The notes: generated from the sequence alone by a model not told the origin. A DNA stretch of 64,000 nucleotides from Wyeomyia smithii (GCF_029784165.1 NC_073695.1:196503357-196567356), one strand, 5' to 3'. Numbered from the stretch's first letter, positions 22,340-34,720 are shown. Numbers and translations: made by a program.

Positions 22340-23584
22340 CAAAAACGTTTTACTGTTGGTAGAAATGCCTGCAGAAGACTTTTAAGAGGATCAGTTATGT
22401 TAAAATTTTCAAAAATCCAGTCCACAATATCTGAAAACTTCAGCAGTCCAGATTCTGGCTGAATCTTGGACGAAAAAGAAGGAACAGTTGGGTTTTTTGA
22501 TGTTCCTGGAAGTGCCGAAAACTCCTTATTTGAATTCAATTTTGCCAATCCCGGAGGAGTTTGCTTCGGATTTTCTACAGCACTTCTTGGTTTCTTAGTA
22601 TCAGTCAATTCAGATGGGGACCTTTTCTGTCCTTTCCTAGGAAGCCTAGGAGAAGAAAGGTTTTTCCTCTTCCTAGATTTCTCGGGTTCAACAAAAGAAG
22701 GTTTTCCCCAACTAATCGTCAGAATCAGACTCATCGGATGACAAGACCTCGAAGAGATTCGGGGAAACCAGTTTGGTGGCAGCGGCCTCTTTGAGCATTT
22801 CTGCGAAAGTGCGCTTAGAGTTTGCCCACAATAGAGGCACTTTTCAGCGACCTTATTACAGGCGTCATCCGCATGTTGTTCTCCGCACTTGCCTCAACGT
22901 GCTTTATTACCACAGTGGGAGACCGTATGGCCCAACTGTTTGCACTTGAGGCAATTCATTACCCGCGGTACAAACAAGCGCACGGGCAGACGCACCTTGT
23001 CCACGAGCACATGGCTCGGCAGAGCAGACCCGGCGAGAGTCACGCGAAAAGAATCTGATGGGGTGTAAGTTTTTACACCCTTGTCGAGCGATACTGAATG
23101 TAATTGCTGGTTGAAGGCTAGAATCCTTGAAAAGGCCTTTTTCAGCCTTCAACAGGTCCTCGACAGTCAGACTCGATTCGCTGACCACACCGTCAATCTC
23201 TACTACGCGAGCTGGAATGTACACGTGGTACTCCCGCGTGAAGAGCTCACAAGCAGCAATCTCGTTTGCTTGCTTGAAGTCAGACACCAAAACACGCAGC
23301 TTATTCGGGCGTACTTTCGTTGTTTCAGTCACGGCTGAAAACCGTTCCAGATCCCTACAAATTTGCATTGTGTTCAATGCTTTAACTTTCGGCCGGAAAA
23401 ATACAGCCCCAATACCAGCTTTGCCCTCCGGATACTCCTTTAGCCGATGGGTAAATTCCTGCGGGGTTCCAATTTTAACCCTTGGAACTTTGTATCCGGG
23501 AGGGCTAGGCGGTGAAACGAGCGGGTTTTCATCCCCTCTTTCGGTTATGCTACCATCGTCGTCCATGTTGGACGCGTGAGCCAT
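22340..23584 (-). pseudogene. I-type ORF1, Gag-like with CCHC zinc knuckles
   Basis: The ATG at 23584 opens a 225-codon frame with an acidic N-terminus (MDDDGSITERGDENPLVSPP) and an RRM-like middle (RVLVSDFKQANEIAACELFT, residues about 108-127). After a frameshift near 23050 come CLKCKQLGHTVSHC, a textbook C-x2-C-x4-H-x4-C knuckle, then a CGKCGEQHADDAC knuckle and a CLYCG remnant, with a stop between the first two. A further 131-codon frame (22734-22339) holds a Lys/Pro/Ser-rich tail. ORF1 proteins bind element RNA. This copy is broken at two or more points. Confidence 0.82.
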
Positions 23585-23972
23585 ACACGCAAAATGCCAA
23601 TCAACAAATAATATTGTAGAAAAAAACCAAGGAAAAAAACTATTTAGCTTATGCAGCCGCTCTCCTCCACAATCAGCGCACGGGCGATGCCAATCTCTCC
23701 TTGCTGCTTCCTTCCTTGGTTGTCCGATCGACCAATACAGCCAAACGGCCGTGCGCCGGGTACCGAATTTCTACAGGCAGCGACACAACGCACGGGCTAT
23801 TGTTGACTTTTTCTTCTTTTTGCTGTCTTCAACAGCGACGACGGCAACGAGCAGCAGAGCACAATGCACGGTGACCTTGAAAACGAATTACTGGTCGGCA
23901 CTATCGATATCGAAATAAAATTGCGACCGAACACGACGAGAGCAGAACTCGGAATGATCTATCGTAGGATTT

Positions 23973-24720
23973 CTAATATAACAAATTTATAGTAACTTGT
24001 TAAAATCAAATAAATATTTTAGCCTTCTACTCATGTAAATACTAGCTGAGTACCCGATCTTGCTCAGAATTCAATATTTGGTAATGGTGGCTTTAAAAAT
24101 ACTGAGCTAAGCTCGAAAATTGATATTCCTTGTTCGTATTGATTCGCGTTGCGAGATATGTTGAGAATCATAAATGGAATGAACTTTACCTGCAGCAAAC
24201 AATTACACAAAATATTCCTTTTAATCTCTCTGTTAGTTCCTCTCTTCTTCCCAAAATTTGGTTTTAATCATTTCCATATCAACTCTAACACATTTTCTCA
24301 CTCTTTCTCTGGATGTCTTTGTACTTTTTTTTCCTAATTCTTTCACCTTTTTTTCTTACATTTTTTCCCCTTTTTTTAGTTTCTCATTTTTCCTTTTCTC
24401 TTCTTTTTTTCTGTTCTCTCTCTTCGCTCAGCTTCCACCCAATAATTCCATTCTACCATTCTTCGTCACAACCCTACGTTCTACCAACTATTTATTCAGA
24501 GCATTTGCTATTCCAAATCAGCCATCGACTTATCTTCCCACCTCCTGAATTCCCTTCCCATTGCTTTTCGTAACACTTTTTAACCTCGCTTCTTATACAT
24601 GGATAAATTCCAGACGCTCTTAGACGACATCCATGAATTACATAACGCAAAAAAACCAATTTATCTACCCCCACCCCGATATGTAAAAGAGGGAACACTG
24701 CCAAATTTATAACATAACGT
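23973..24720. other. Unassigned DNA with a polypyrimidine tract
   Basis: No gene was recognised. From about 24290 to 24430 the plus strand is almost wholly T and C (runs of T broken by CC and CTC). It is long for a splice-acceptor tract and more like simple sequence. It is followed by CCCCCACCCCGAT at 24669, which recalls the G-rich MITE family at 13926, but no ends were found. Confidence 0.45.
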
Positions 24721-24724
24721 TCCA

Positions 24725-25260
24725 CGAAAAACTCTATTTTGTCGTGTCTGGAAGGATGCTGAAGAGGAAGACCTGCGTGCGAATGAAAATTACCTGGCGA
24801 ACATGCATGGCAACGACTGGCAGGGCACGAAAGTTAGTTCCAAAGTGAAGTTCGTTTGACACACCAAGTTCCCCAAGAAGGTGCTGCTGTGGCTGACAAT
24901 CAGCCAGAAAGGGATGCCCAAGCCGCTTTTCTTTCGAACCGGACTGGCCGTGAACGGTGAAATTTATAGTAGGAAGTGCCTGCCGGAAGTTGCGTCGTTC
25001 TTCAAGAAATACTATAAGGGCGAAAACGCGGTGTACTGGCTGGATCTGTCGTCGGCCCACTACTCGAAGCAATCGTTGAGGGAGTAGAGCGTCCCCTAGC
25101 CCCGCTCTATCGAGAGTTTCTGGGCAAAACTAAAGCGTAAGATCTACTCCAACAATTTTGTCGCGAATAAACTGATAAATGAAACAAAGAAAGAACTCGA
25201 AAACATGCCTACACGTATGTTTTCGTCCACCATGGCGATTGTTCTGGTTAACTGCCGAAG
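24725..25260 (+). pseudogene. Tc1/mariner (DD-E type) transposase remnant
   Basis: Translation in one frame gives KVLLWLTISQKGMPKPLFFR (24876-24935), GLAVNGEIYSRKCLPEVASF, then YWLDLSSAHYSKQSL, which contains the second catalytic aspartate and its usual AHY context. Further on, SIESFWAKLKRKIYSNNF carries the final glutamate and its ESFW signature. Between them about 20 residues are missing and a stop follows REQSLRE-like sequence, so the D-to-E spacing is collapsed. Upstream, a stop precedes HTKFPKK. No terminal inverted repeats were found around it. Intact relatives cut and paste the transposon at TA sites. Confidence 0.78.
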
Positions 25261-25439
25261 GACCACCCATAAACGTTCCCTATACCTTACTACCCACTCG
25301 GGGAAATAGTGTGACGCCGGCCCTGTGCCAATGTTACCAATTTCCAAATAAAATCCCTCGGGAACTTATTTTTTCAACGGAAGAAAGTCTCATTTAAACC
25401 TCGTTTCTTCTGCCAATATACCACTGCAATTGAAATTCC

Positions 25440-25687
25440 CTGAAAAGAAATATTATACGTTTTCTCTGGCTAGTTTCATTATGAGAAGGACTAATTTTGT
25501 CAAAAGGAAAGTCATCAGGGATACTGTAGAATTCAGCGTGAAGGAAGGGTTTTGTAGTAGGGAGCCTGAAAATAAACCCGAGTTAAAGTCCTTTGACAAC
25601 TGAATGGCCTGATTCTTCATAGATTTAAATCAACGTCCCCCGGCTTGTCAAAGCAAACTCTGTAACTTTACGGCTACAAACCTCCCC
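25440..25687 (-). repeat. tRNA-derived SINE, copy C (decayed)
   Basis: This segment matches copies A and B over the body (GAAAGTCATCAGGGATACTG, GGGAGCCTGAAAATAAACCC) and the tRNA-like head (TGTAACTTTACGGCTACAAA). Its B box has decayed to GATTTAAATC in place of GATTCGAACC, so internal Pol III transcription is unlikely. It is the oldest-looking of the three copies. Confidence 0.78.
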
Positions 25688-25812
25688 AGTCATCTTGAAG
25701 GATATCCTAAGAAACAAGAAAAACTGTCCATTGTCCATCCAATCATCTTGTTGTTGAAATTTTAAAGCTCTTGAATTCTATAATATCGATCACACATTTC
25801 AATAAACTTATG

Positions 25813-26166
25813 TTTTTTTTTTTATTCTCGCTTGTTTTCCGTCGGTCTAGTTCCGCCACTGTTGTGGCCAATCACCGACGCCCAGGGAGGCGACTCCACA
25901 CCCAGGACCCTAACTCACGACCCGTTTTATTAACGGACCGGCGCCAACGGCTTTACTTCCTCATGCGATGGAAGGCGTGATCCCAGAGATTTTTCGCCTC
26001 AGAAAATCTCCCGGTATCGGCTAGGATTGAATCTAGACCAGTTGGGATGGTTGTGAGTGGATCACGCCACTCCACAACCATCGACACCTATGTCGGCGGT
26101 GGGATTCGAACCCAGGCGTCGAGCGTGGTTGGCGGAGACGTTACCAACCACACTAGGCCCCCGCTG
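25813..26166 (-). repeat. Second-family tRNA-derived SINE, nearly complete
   Basis: Reading on the minus strand from 26166, GGGGGCCTAGTGTGGTTGG contains an A box and is followed by GGGTTCGAATCCCACC with a perfect B box. About 280 bp of body follow, ending in poly(A) (T run at 25813-25823). ATAAACTTATG (25802-25812) and ATAAACTCATG (26167-26177) flank it as an 11 bp target-site duplication with one mismatch. Intact promoter boxes, tail and duplication indicate a relatively young insertion. It resembles an abundant Aedes SINE from memory; the name is not verified. Confidence 0.88.
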
Positions 26167-26177
26167 ATAAACTCATG

Positions 26178-28607
26178 GTTGTTGATGAAAGTTCACAAGT
26201 TAGGCTGATGCAAATTTCGAATTCTTTTTATGTCCAAGGTTATCAAACTTTGCAAAGGGGGTGGCAAAAAATAAATAACACCGAGACGAAAAAAAAAAAT
26301 ATCTTTGATAAAAGTTTGTGTGCAAGTTATGACGTTTGTAACTTGCACTCAAATAAATGTTGAAAAATAACACTTTATTATTATTATTAGCTATTTCGCT
26401 TGCCTTTTGACGACACTGTCTCTGTCACTGGACTTGTTCATTGCTAAATTAAGCATTATTGCTGTCGGAAAACAAATAAAATGAATAAAACGGAATGAGC
26501 TTTCTTTTCTTCCCCTTTCAATATTAAAGATTTTTGAAGGGGGGGGGGGGGTTGACATAAAATGAAAATAAAATTTGTAACGGCCTAATTTGACCCAAAA
26601 ACATAAAGCATTCAAAGAATTTAAGATTATGTGCTAAACCCTTCTAACCAGCAAAAAGCCTCGTTAGAATAAGGCTAGATTACACTGCAAGTATGTTTAC
26701 TTCAATTGTTGAAAATTAAAACAAGCCTTTTACCAGATTATCAATTCCTCACTCTATTATACAAATTTCACTCTAATAGTGCTATAATAATCTATTAATG
26801 TGACACTAACAGCTGGCAAACAGATAAAAGGCTTACAAAGAATGTATATTTTTAGCATTCTAGCAAAGACTGTGCATCAGTTTCCCTTCAATACGGTTAC
26901 AGATTATGTAGTTGATATAGCAGACGTTGAAGAAGTGCATCTCACTCGTTCCATTCACTGTAGCACTACCGAAAAACCGCCAAAAGAGAGCAATGTGTTT
27001 TATTAAATTAAGCCCGGAGTGAAGGCCCGTTTTACATGAAGTCTGCTAGCCTGTCTTGAGTGCTCGAGTTCACCACCCTGCTGGAAGCAGCCAGAATAGA
27101 AAGCAGCGAATTTCATAATCAGTGCGGTACAGCAATCCACGAATGCAAAGGCGGTCTGTGTTTGAAGAATACCAAGAGCAAATTTACTTTCTCACCACCG
27201 ACACTAATCGACATCGCTTCTCTCGAGTATGGCAGAATAATACGCCGAACATTCCGGTAACCGGAAGCTTGTTAGCTGCCATTAGTTAACCAACAGTTTG
27301 TTAATAATTTATGGGCTCCTGACGATGGTGGCCTTTGATGGGAGCAGCTGGCTGCCATACTCTGTGCACTCATCTTGGCAGGAAAATTCTCAGCAGTAGC
27401 CGGGCGCTCGCACACGCCTGACTGGCGAAAGTTTTCCGGTATGCGATTCGGGCTATGCGGGAACTACCCAGAAGTTATGTCACGAACCATGGGAGTTGAA
27501 AGGTTTCGACTATCCGTGACGGAGCATGACAAAATTGTGACGTGGTGGGGAGAAAGTTCGGCAGAGTTCGAAGATTACATCGACAATTAGAAGAAAGGAC
27601 TTCTTCTTACTTTGCTCGTAATTAAGATTGCATCACGTAAGTCGTCCTTGTGGGGTAAGTTTCGAGCACTGCCAATTATAGTCCCATCTCCTACTCAATG
27701 CTAGAACTTGTGATTTCCAACCCTCGAAGGATTTTATGTGAGTGGGAAAATAGTGAGTCCCGGGGAAAGTTTTGAGAAACATATATTTAATACTTATGCA
27801 GGAACAAAATACAATTCGTCTGTACATTGATGCAATTAAAAACAATACTCTTGGGTGTTCAAGATGAACTTTCTGCCACTGTGCAATCGTTAGAGTTCAA
27901 CATTCACGTCTCACTTCATGCAATTATCAGTGGAATTCCCACAACGTACACCATATTTCATAATTAAACTTGGACTGTATTAGTTCATTCATTATTCAGA
28001 AGCACATTCGCAAAGGTCGAGCGTACCTACCGTTTCTGACCCATGCGCTCTGGCACGACAAACAACGAATTAAAACAAACCCGGAAGCTGCGAATGGGAT
28101 AGTATGACAGGTACCCCAACTAACACACAAAACACCAAGTGGTAATACGAGCAGCACAAATTGTTCCTCGTGCGCTCAGATTAATCTCTTATCAGCCTAA
28201 GCTGACACACGACCAGATGAAGAGAGTGGTCTAGTGTGTTTCCTGCTAGGGGTCAGCTAAAGTAGTACACATTCATCCACGCAAAGTGACGTATATTAAC
28301 ACGGGTCTACATATACAATGCATTAGCACTAACACACACAGGCAGTGGCGTACGGGAAACGTTGGAGAACTTTCCTAATTATTCTTCCAACTAGTCACAT
28401 ACCTAAGCGTGGTTTCCAGAGTCGTGTGAAGGGTTTTTGCTTGTGGGGAAAATAGTTACTTTTTAATTCATATGATTTTTGTATTTGTTTTTAATTATAT
28501 ATAACTATTTTTCAAACTACTTATTTGAACTCCACAATCTTCTGTCAGTTTTAAGGTAATTTGTCAGTTTGAAACCTGAACTAATCTGAACTGTTAAAAT
28601 TCATACA
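26178..28607. other. Unassigned DNA, partly unique-looking
   Basis: A 14-base G run lies at about 26539-26552. From 26990 to 27620 composition is more balanced and two open frames occur (27060-27260, 27375-27590) without recognisable domains. The 27900-28400 part is also of mixed composition. No element ends or gene signals were convincing. It may be intron or flank of a gene outside the window. Confidence 0.4.
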
Positions 28608-28629
28608 GATTTACCTAAGGCTGTGCTAG

Positions 28630-28815
28630 ATTTCGAATGATTTCGTATAATTTCGCAAAACTCGAAATTTCCCGAAATTTCGCGAAATTTCGGTTTCGCG
28701 AAATTGCCGAAAAATCTCGTTGAATTTCGCTAAATTCCGCCTAAAATTTCGCGAAATTAAAGTTCCAATTTCGACGATTACGAAATTTCGCGAAATTTCG
28801 GACCAAATTTCCGAT
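28630..28815. repeat. Left subterminal TTTCGCGAAA repeat cluster
   Basis: Overlapping palindromic motifs of the form GAAATTTCGCGAAATTTCG recur through about 185 bp. In hAT elements, subterminal motif clusters are transposase binding sites; that role is inferred here from position only. Confidence 0.7.
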
Positions 28816-29872
28816 GCACATTATTACATTATTTTGGTTTGTGCTCATTGCGACTATAAATTAAATTGAATATATCTCAACAGATATCTGGTATACTAAG
28901 TCAGTTATAGAAGAATAAACTCTCAGCCGGTAATTTTTGTTTTTAAAGACAAAAAACCGTAACATCATGCGGGAGGTATTTTTTATTCACGCAGAGCATA
29001 AAATTCATGTCATCACTGAAGTCAAATTCGAGGAATATGAAGCCAAAATGCGCTACAAGGTATCTAGTAATTTGTTTGTAGGAATAAATTTTACGCATCT
29101 TTTACGTACATCAAAATGTGGTTATTTTTGCAGCCCACAAGGTTAAAGAGGTCACTTTTTGTCTTTCGTTTAGGAGGGCATAGCAATTTCTGTCAAAACT
29201 AAAGCTCTGAAGCTCTATCTTACAGGCCAAATGTTCTATGCTACTCGACTTGTAAAAATTTTCAAGCGTTTTTTCGGATTTCTCTGTGTTAGAGGACTCC
29301 TCTTCGCACACCGTTGTGTATTTAAATGTGTTTTATCAGATAGTTCATTGCTATCACTAGGCTGACCAGATATCATGCCTTATAGTGTGCAGACAGAGTG
29401 ATCGATGTGTTAAGCAGAAAAAGTTGTAATTGCCTGAATTTTTAGTATTGTTTCAAAACACTCTGACTTCAAAGTCAGCATAAGTTTCAAAATCGCCAGG
29501 TACCTTATCAAAAATATTTTAAACGTGTTATCAAAAAAGAATACTTGATCAATGAATGAATAAAAAGTAAATGGTTCGCTATCGTTGAACACATAATTGA
29601 GAAATGTTACTCTTGTTTAGGGGACACACAATTTTACAATGTCAAAAACAAGTTCAGATTATGGCATAGAAGTGATTCTGACTTTGCACTTGACGAATAT
29701 ACAAGGTAGAAGAAAAGAAAGGTTAGAAAGAACGAGAAATAAGAGAACGAGGATGATTTCGAATAACTTGATTGAGTAAAGAGAAAACTATTTGTTTGTT
29801 GCATTACAACATTCCATTCTAACTGTTGATTGGTTGAAAGAAAAATAATTTTTGGTTTGTTTCAAAGGGGCC

Positions 29873-29975
29873 GTTCCCAAACACGTAGTCATATATAGGG
29901 AGACGGGGGGTGGCTTATCAAAAGACCACGAAAAATCCCCCCGCGTGCGGGTTAACGAATAGACCACGTAGTCTT
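29873..29975. repeat. Fragment of a GGGGCCGTTCCCAAA-type MITE
   Basis: A G-rich block (AGGGAGACGGGGGGTGGC) lies between ACACGTAGTCA and an inverted-sense AGACCACGTAGTC with CCCCCCGCGTGC between. Paired CACGTAG motifs and a G-rich core resemble a mosquito MITE style, but the terminal repeats and target duplication are unclear. Confidence 0.45.
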
Positions 29976-31929
29976 TTTTCTGACTTATAATTTATTATTG
30001 CCACTAAGTCAAGTCGAAGCTTTCGCAATTTTTTAATTAATATATTTATTTGACACGACTAATTAATAAGTGTCACGGAAAGTTTGAGAGTTGTCAGCAA
30101 TTAACTGTAATCAAATTCTTGAAACATATTTCAAATTTATCCGAACGAAGAAAATTTTTTTTTGTTATAAACAGGCTTTGCCTTATATGGCATTTACTTC
30201 TTTAGAATAATAGTTCTATTTTGCAATGCGTCGGGATTTATGTTATTTTTCCTGAAAGAATATTTCAATACTCAACGACCGGTAAAAAAATCAACGTTTT
30301 GGTCTTAAAAACAATATATAAGACCTGGATGTTCGTGAACTGAAGGAAGAAAGAAAGATGTTTATATTTTGTTCGACATTCAAAAACTTTGTAATTTATT
30401 TCAAGGGAAATACGGCTTTTTCAGTCTTAGGGGTGTATCAAAACGCTACTAGGTTTTATGTCCGACGTTTCGGCCTTTGAACTTGGCCTTCCTAAGGGGA
30501 TCTACAAGTTAATTAAAAACATTTTAAAAAATAATAGATTTTTTTTTCTTCAAAAACTCTGACATTGTTTTTTTTTTTCAAAAAACTTACATATAGTTGT
30601 ACCGTTTTTCGTACAAAGCTTTACGATAGGTTGTCATAGCTGTCTATAGGATCTCTTTCAAAGTACCTATATTGAAACGTTAGAGTTAGTTTGAGCTTTA
30701 CTGCCGCTCATGGCAAGTCCATCCCAATTGCATTTTTATCAATTTTGAGTTTATTTATGGAATCAATTCCTTTTTATATCTACTTTCGATAAAACAAATA
30801 TTTTTGAATACTTTGTTCTGAGGAACTATGAAAAAAATAGCAAGTTGGTTTGTCCCATAGCAAAAGTGATCGCTAGTCGGTCCCATTGAAAAAATCTTCG
30901 CAATTTAACCCCACAGCCAATAATGATTATGAAAAATGTGATATTTCCCAAAACTAATGGTCTTCAGGTTTAGAATTGGATGTACCAAGTGATATTCGAT
31001 AGGAGGTTTGATTAAATTTTACGCGTTCTACATCGTGTGGCTCTAGCTGATAGTACAATGTTTTCTTCAAGACAAAGTTTCCACCAGTAGCTTCTTTCAG
31101 CTGTTGTTTGTTGACAGTGAACGCTTTAGGTGTGTCACTGTATTGTTAGTTGAAGCATTCTTGAGTAAATACTACTTTTCGTATTTTATCCGTATTTTAT
31201 GTAACGACGTGCTTAAGAATTGTTCAATTATTGTCGTGAATTTCGTTTTGAAGAATTTGTCAGTCATATTAAATACTTCGGTACGCTACTTAGCTGTTTT
31301 TTAACGGAGCAAACATTTTCCTAAGCTATAGGTATTCTTTCATATTTGTTTCCACTGCTACGTGAAAGCTGTCCGCCGTCACGAACGTGTGTCCGCTCTC
31401 AGGAAAATTTAGAACAAGTTCCTACACCTAAACTGACTTTGAATTTATCAGTATGTAAAAACAAAATCTAATTTTATTTTGAGCGGCGCAGTTGGTAGGT
31501 ATATTGTGTTATGCTTCTCACAAAAAACTTGTTTAATAAAGCACGAAAGAAGGTCATTTATGAATTGACCAGCGATAGATTCATTCCAAACGCACGGTAT
31601 AGCACCGCCATCGATTTGCAGTAGTTTGTTTTTCATCACCGGTCGTAGCTGGCTATGGGACTGACTTGCTATCATTCTGGCTACGTACCGTAAAAGTTAT
31701 CGCATGTGAGTCCCAGCTTATGATTTTCAACAAATTTCAATCAAATTTCGGTGTTCATGCAAGTTTTATGATGCAAAAGTGTTAGATTGTCATTGCAGTA
31801 CTAAATTCTGTTGATGGTATTGATTGAAAAAGCATTTGAGTGCAAAATTTCACCTAAAGCGTTACGATTTTCAATTGCTGTTTTCTCGTCAGCACCAAAA
31901 CGCAAATGGGACGGACTTGCTATGAGCGG

Positions 31930-32290
31930 CAGTTTAGAGATTACCTACAAACTTTTACCACATCACAAAGCACGATGCGTTGGTGGATTCAATTTCTTTT
32001 TCTCGGGCTTTTTATCGCATCACTACCCTACGTCCCAGGTTTAAGTAATGCTATCGTCAGGTGTCTAAAAGATGATTACCCGTTGATCACTATGGGGCCG
32101 TGTCGACTGGTGTGCCCCAAGGTAGTAACTTGGGGCCAATTCTTTTTCTGCTGTTTATTAATGACCTGGCCAAGTTGGAGCTGCATGGAAAGTTACGTCT
32201 CTTTGCTGACGACACGTCAGTCTTCTATCAAGAAACAGAATGCACTGCTATCCAGCTTCAAACTAATTTGATGTCAATGAATCTATCGAG
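31930..32290 (+). pseudogene. Reverse transcriptase fragment (Jockey-like), copy 3
   Basis: In the frame beginning at 32100, STGVPQGSNLGPILFLLFIN is followed by DLAKLEL and LRLFADDTSVFYQE. This gives RT motifs 4 and 5 with correct spacing and an intact FADD core. The upstream part (31930-32090) is in other frames and only weakly RT-like. The match ends abruptly at 32290, where a foldback repeat begins. It is better preserved than the copies at 12330 and 14377 and appears to be a different family, with ND-L-A-K instead of ND-I-V-L. Confidence 0.75.
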
Positions 32291-32307
32291 AACCATATTT
32301 TTTTAGG

Positions 32308-32497
32308 ACAAAATTATTTTCTACAACCTTACCAGAGACACTAGTTATGCCAGTCAAACAAACCGATTTAGCTGAAAAAATAATTTTAATCTCCAATTGG
32401 ACACTCTGTGGGTAATTAAAATATTTTTATAATCGAAACAGTTGGTTTGATTGGCATAGTGCCTTTGGCAAAGTTATAGATAATAATATTGTCCTTC
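32308..32497. repeat. Small foldback MITE
   Basis: AGGACAAAATTATTTTCTAC at the left and, inverted, AGGACAATATTATTATCTAT at the right are followed inward by ACTAGTTATGCCAGTCAAAC and CACTATGCCAATCAAACCAA. The pair forms an imperfect hairpin about 190 bp long with a loop near 32390. A further related block (GGAAAGATAAAATTACTGTC) lies at 32678. Confidence 0.65.
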
Positions 32498-33034
32498 CAA
32501 AAATAAACATGTTGTAAATTTTTCTTAAATTTATTTTTCTTTGATTTCTTCATCGCTTCGGTATTTTTTTTTGTAATTTTTACACAAAAAAAGATTTTTG
32601 AAAAATAAGCTTTTTTATGTTAATTTTAATGTTTCTTTTACATTAAAAAAATCAATTTTTCAGGGTTTTTTTTTATCGGAAAGATAAAATTACTGTCTAA
32701 AACTTTTCCAGAGACGTCACACTGATCAAAAAACTTTTGGCTCTGAAAATATTTATAATCACAATAACCCTCCCAAAATAGCATTTTAACTAGCTTCTCA
32801 GCCTATAGAAACGTTTATGCAAAGTTTAGGCCAAATCTAAAATGACAAAAAATATTGAAACTGAGACATTTTTTGTGGAACTGCTCAGTAAAAAGTAATT
32901 TTAAGTTATATTAAAATATGTGCAAAAATATTGAAAACTTCAAAGTTTACAGAATAGTTAACTTAAATTTTATTTTCCTCGATTTGATAAAAATGTCACT
33001 TAGTCTAGTCTGACTAAACGGTGTTAAAAAAAAT

Positions 33035-33320
33035 TCAATAACACTGGTCGACAAAAGCGAAAAAAAAGTTGCCCTCCAAAGGTTTTACAGCTTTTCAACC
33101 ATTCCTGTGAATTTTGCTGCTTTTAGAGAATGCAGAAATGCATCAGAAGGCCGCCGAGGAATTGCTTATCGGATTCGTCGCTTTTACGTTTGCATAGGGA
33201 ACAACTCTTTGGAAAAGTTATCTTTGCTAGGGACACCAAAACTCACAGGAATGGTTGAAAACTACCTACCATCTCTCATTTTTTCCAGTTCGAGCTCTAG
33301 GACAAAACTTGGATTTTGAA
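33035..33320 (+). repeat. ACACTGGTCGACAAAAGCG interspersed repeat, copy 1
   Basis: This 285 bp segment aligns by eye to the inverse of 45666-45957. Shared blocks in the same order are ACACTGGTCGACAAAAGCGA, GTTGCCCT, TTCGTCGCTTTTACGTT, GAAAAGTTATCTTTG and CACCAAAACTCACAGG. Family and full ends are unknown; no coding content is evident. Confidence 0.7.
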
Positions 33321-33684
33321 TGATGAAAGTGCTATGAAAGAAGGATTACTATTTTAAACATAGTTGCATTCAAACCAAAAGAATCAGTTCAGAAGTTCGT
33401 TAAATTATTATTTACAAAGACATTTCGAGTTTGACCTTTATATCATTTGTATCTATCGCGCTACTATTACCTGCAATATAATCTGTATAAATGATTGCAT
33501 CAAGATTTTAGTTTTTAACATTTTTGATTTTCTCGTCATTGTCGGTTTATCGATAACTGAATACCTACGTTACTCTCCGTCGACCAGGTAAGCACCTTGG
33601 GATCAGCTGTTGAAGGGTACTTCGTTAGCGTACGCTCCAACGTTACAAATCATTGTAATGCTATGTTTCAGAAACATTTATTTT

Positions 33685-33840
33685 ATTTTTCGAAATTTCG
33701 CGAAATTTCGCGAAATTTAGAGACCAATTTCGTTTCGTCTCGAGAACTCGAAATCCACCTTGATTTCGTTTCGACTAATTTGGCGAAATCGAAATTAAGG
33801 GTTAATTTCGTTTCGTTTCGACACCAGAAAAGCCAGTTTC
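33685..33840. repeat. Right subterminal TTTCGCGAAA/TTTCGTTTCG cluster
   Basis: Tandem GAAATTTCGCGAAATTT and TTTCGTTTCG motifs fill the last 160 bp of the hAT-like element and mirror the cluster at its left end. Confidence 0.7.
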
Positions 33841-34720
33841 GCACACCCCTAGATTTACCTGCTCCTTAGAATTTCGGGTGATTCATATTGTTTCTATGTT
33901 TGGCACAGGACCCAAATATTTTTGAAAAAATATCTGTCGATGCTCTTTTAAATTTTAATCATGTACTTGATTACGAGTGCCCATTAACTTTTGACCCCAA
34001 GCAAATAGCTATGTCATCAAATCTCCGAAAAAGTCACACAAAGACTTCCTCTAATGAAAACGCGCATTTTTAAGTAACGTGAGGCATTTGAAAGTTTAGC
34101 TTATTATTTATTAGTGTTTTTCAAGTACTGATTTTGATCGGCTACTTAGAGGTGTAAAACTAAAAATCTAAAATGGGAAAAGTAGCAGCAGTAGCGGTAG
34201 CGGATAGCAGCAGCGATAGAAGGAAACATCAGCGGTAGCTACAGCGGTTATCAGCAGCGTCACTTCCTCTTTTTAAAAGCTGCCTTTGTAGGTACATCGG
34301 CCGGCACTTTCTCCAATAGAAAGCTACCGTATTTTGACAACACAACACATAATGCTGGCAATCAAATCTGTAGGCCGTCAAATTTTCAGTGAGAAAACAG
34401 CTTTCCACTGCTAAGTCACTGCCGGGAAAAGCACAAAGATGCGATCAACATAGGCATCATATTCGATATCAAATTAAACAACAAATTGTCCCTATGAGGA
34501 CCAATTAAATACTTAATCGAAGAGTTAATAACTTATTGTTCATTCATTACACTTCCTTTAAAATGTTGGCACACCTTCACAAAGACGGTTGTGACTTTAT
34601 CTCCATGTCGCAGCACGAACTGATTTTTTCCCTTCAGCAATTTGCAATACCACTCAGTGGAGGGTGGTGCTCTGATTGAGTGAATCTGATCTCACACGAC
34701 ACTACAACGCATAATCAAGC

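Larger units (their letters stand above)
18383..23956 (-). mobile_element. I-type non-LTR retrotransposon with target duplications
   Basis: The element reads right to left: 5' region (23956 to 23585), Gag-like ORF1, endonuclease start, then RT, RNase H, a 3' UTR and a poly(A) tail, seen as 11 T from 18381. ATCTATCGTAGGAT(TT) occurs at 18367-18382 and again at 23957-23972, a 14-16 bp target-site duplication that fixes both ends. The order ORF1 with CCHC knuckles, APE endonuclease, RT, RNase H fits the I clade. A foldback element sits where the end of the endonuclease and the start of the RT should be. The element is dead. Confidence 0.88.
28616..33851. mobile_element. hAT-like element with 8 bp target duplication
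   Basis: GATTTACC occurs at 28608-28615 and again at 33852-33859. Just inside are TAAGGCTGTGC on the left and, inverted, TAGGGGTGTGC on the right, so an 8 bp duplication surrounds short T-A-G-G terminal inverted repeats as in hAT transposons. Subterminal clusters of TTTCGCGAAA-type palindromes sit inside both ends. I see no hAT transposase, so it is non-autonomous or decayed. The 5.2 kb length includes nested pieces of a LINE and small repeats. Confidence 0.75.

Noticed and set aside
27375..27590. 71-codon frame in balanced-composition DNA
   Set aside because: Length is within chance expectation, with no domain or exon borders.
30440..30520. GTCCGACGTTTCGGCC-type block as a repeat end
   Set aside because: Only one copy was seen in the window and no inverted partner was found.
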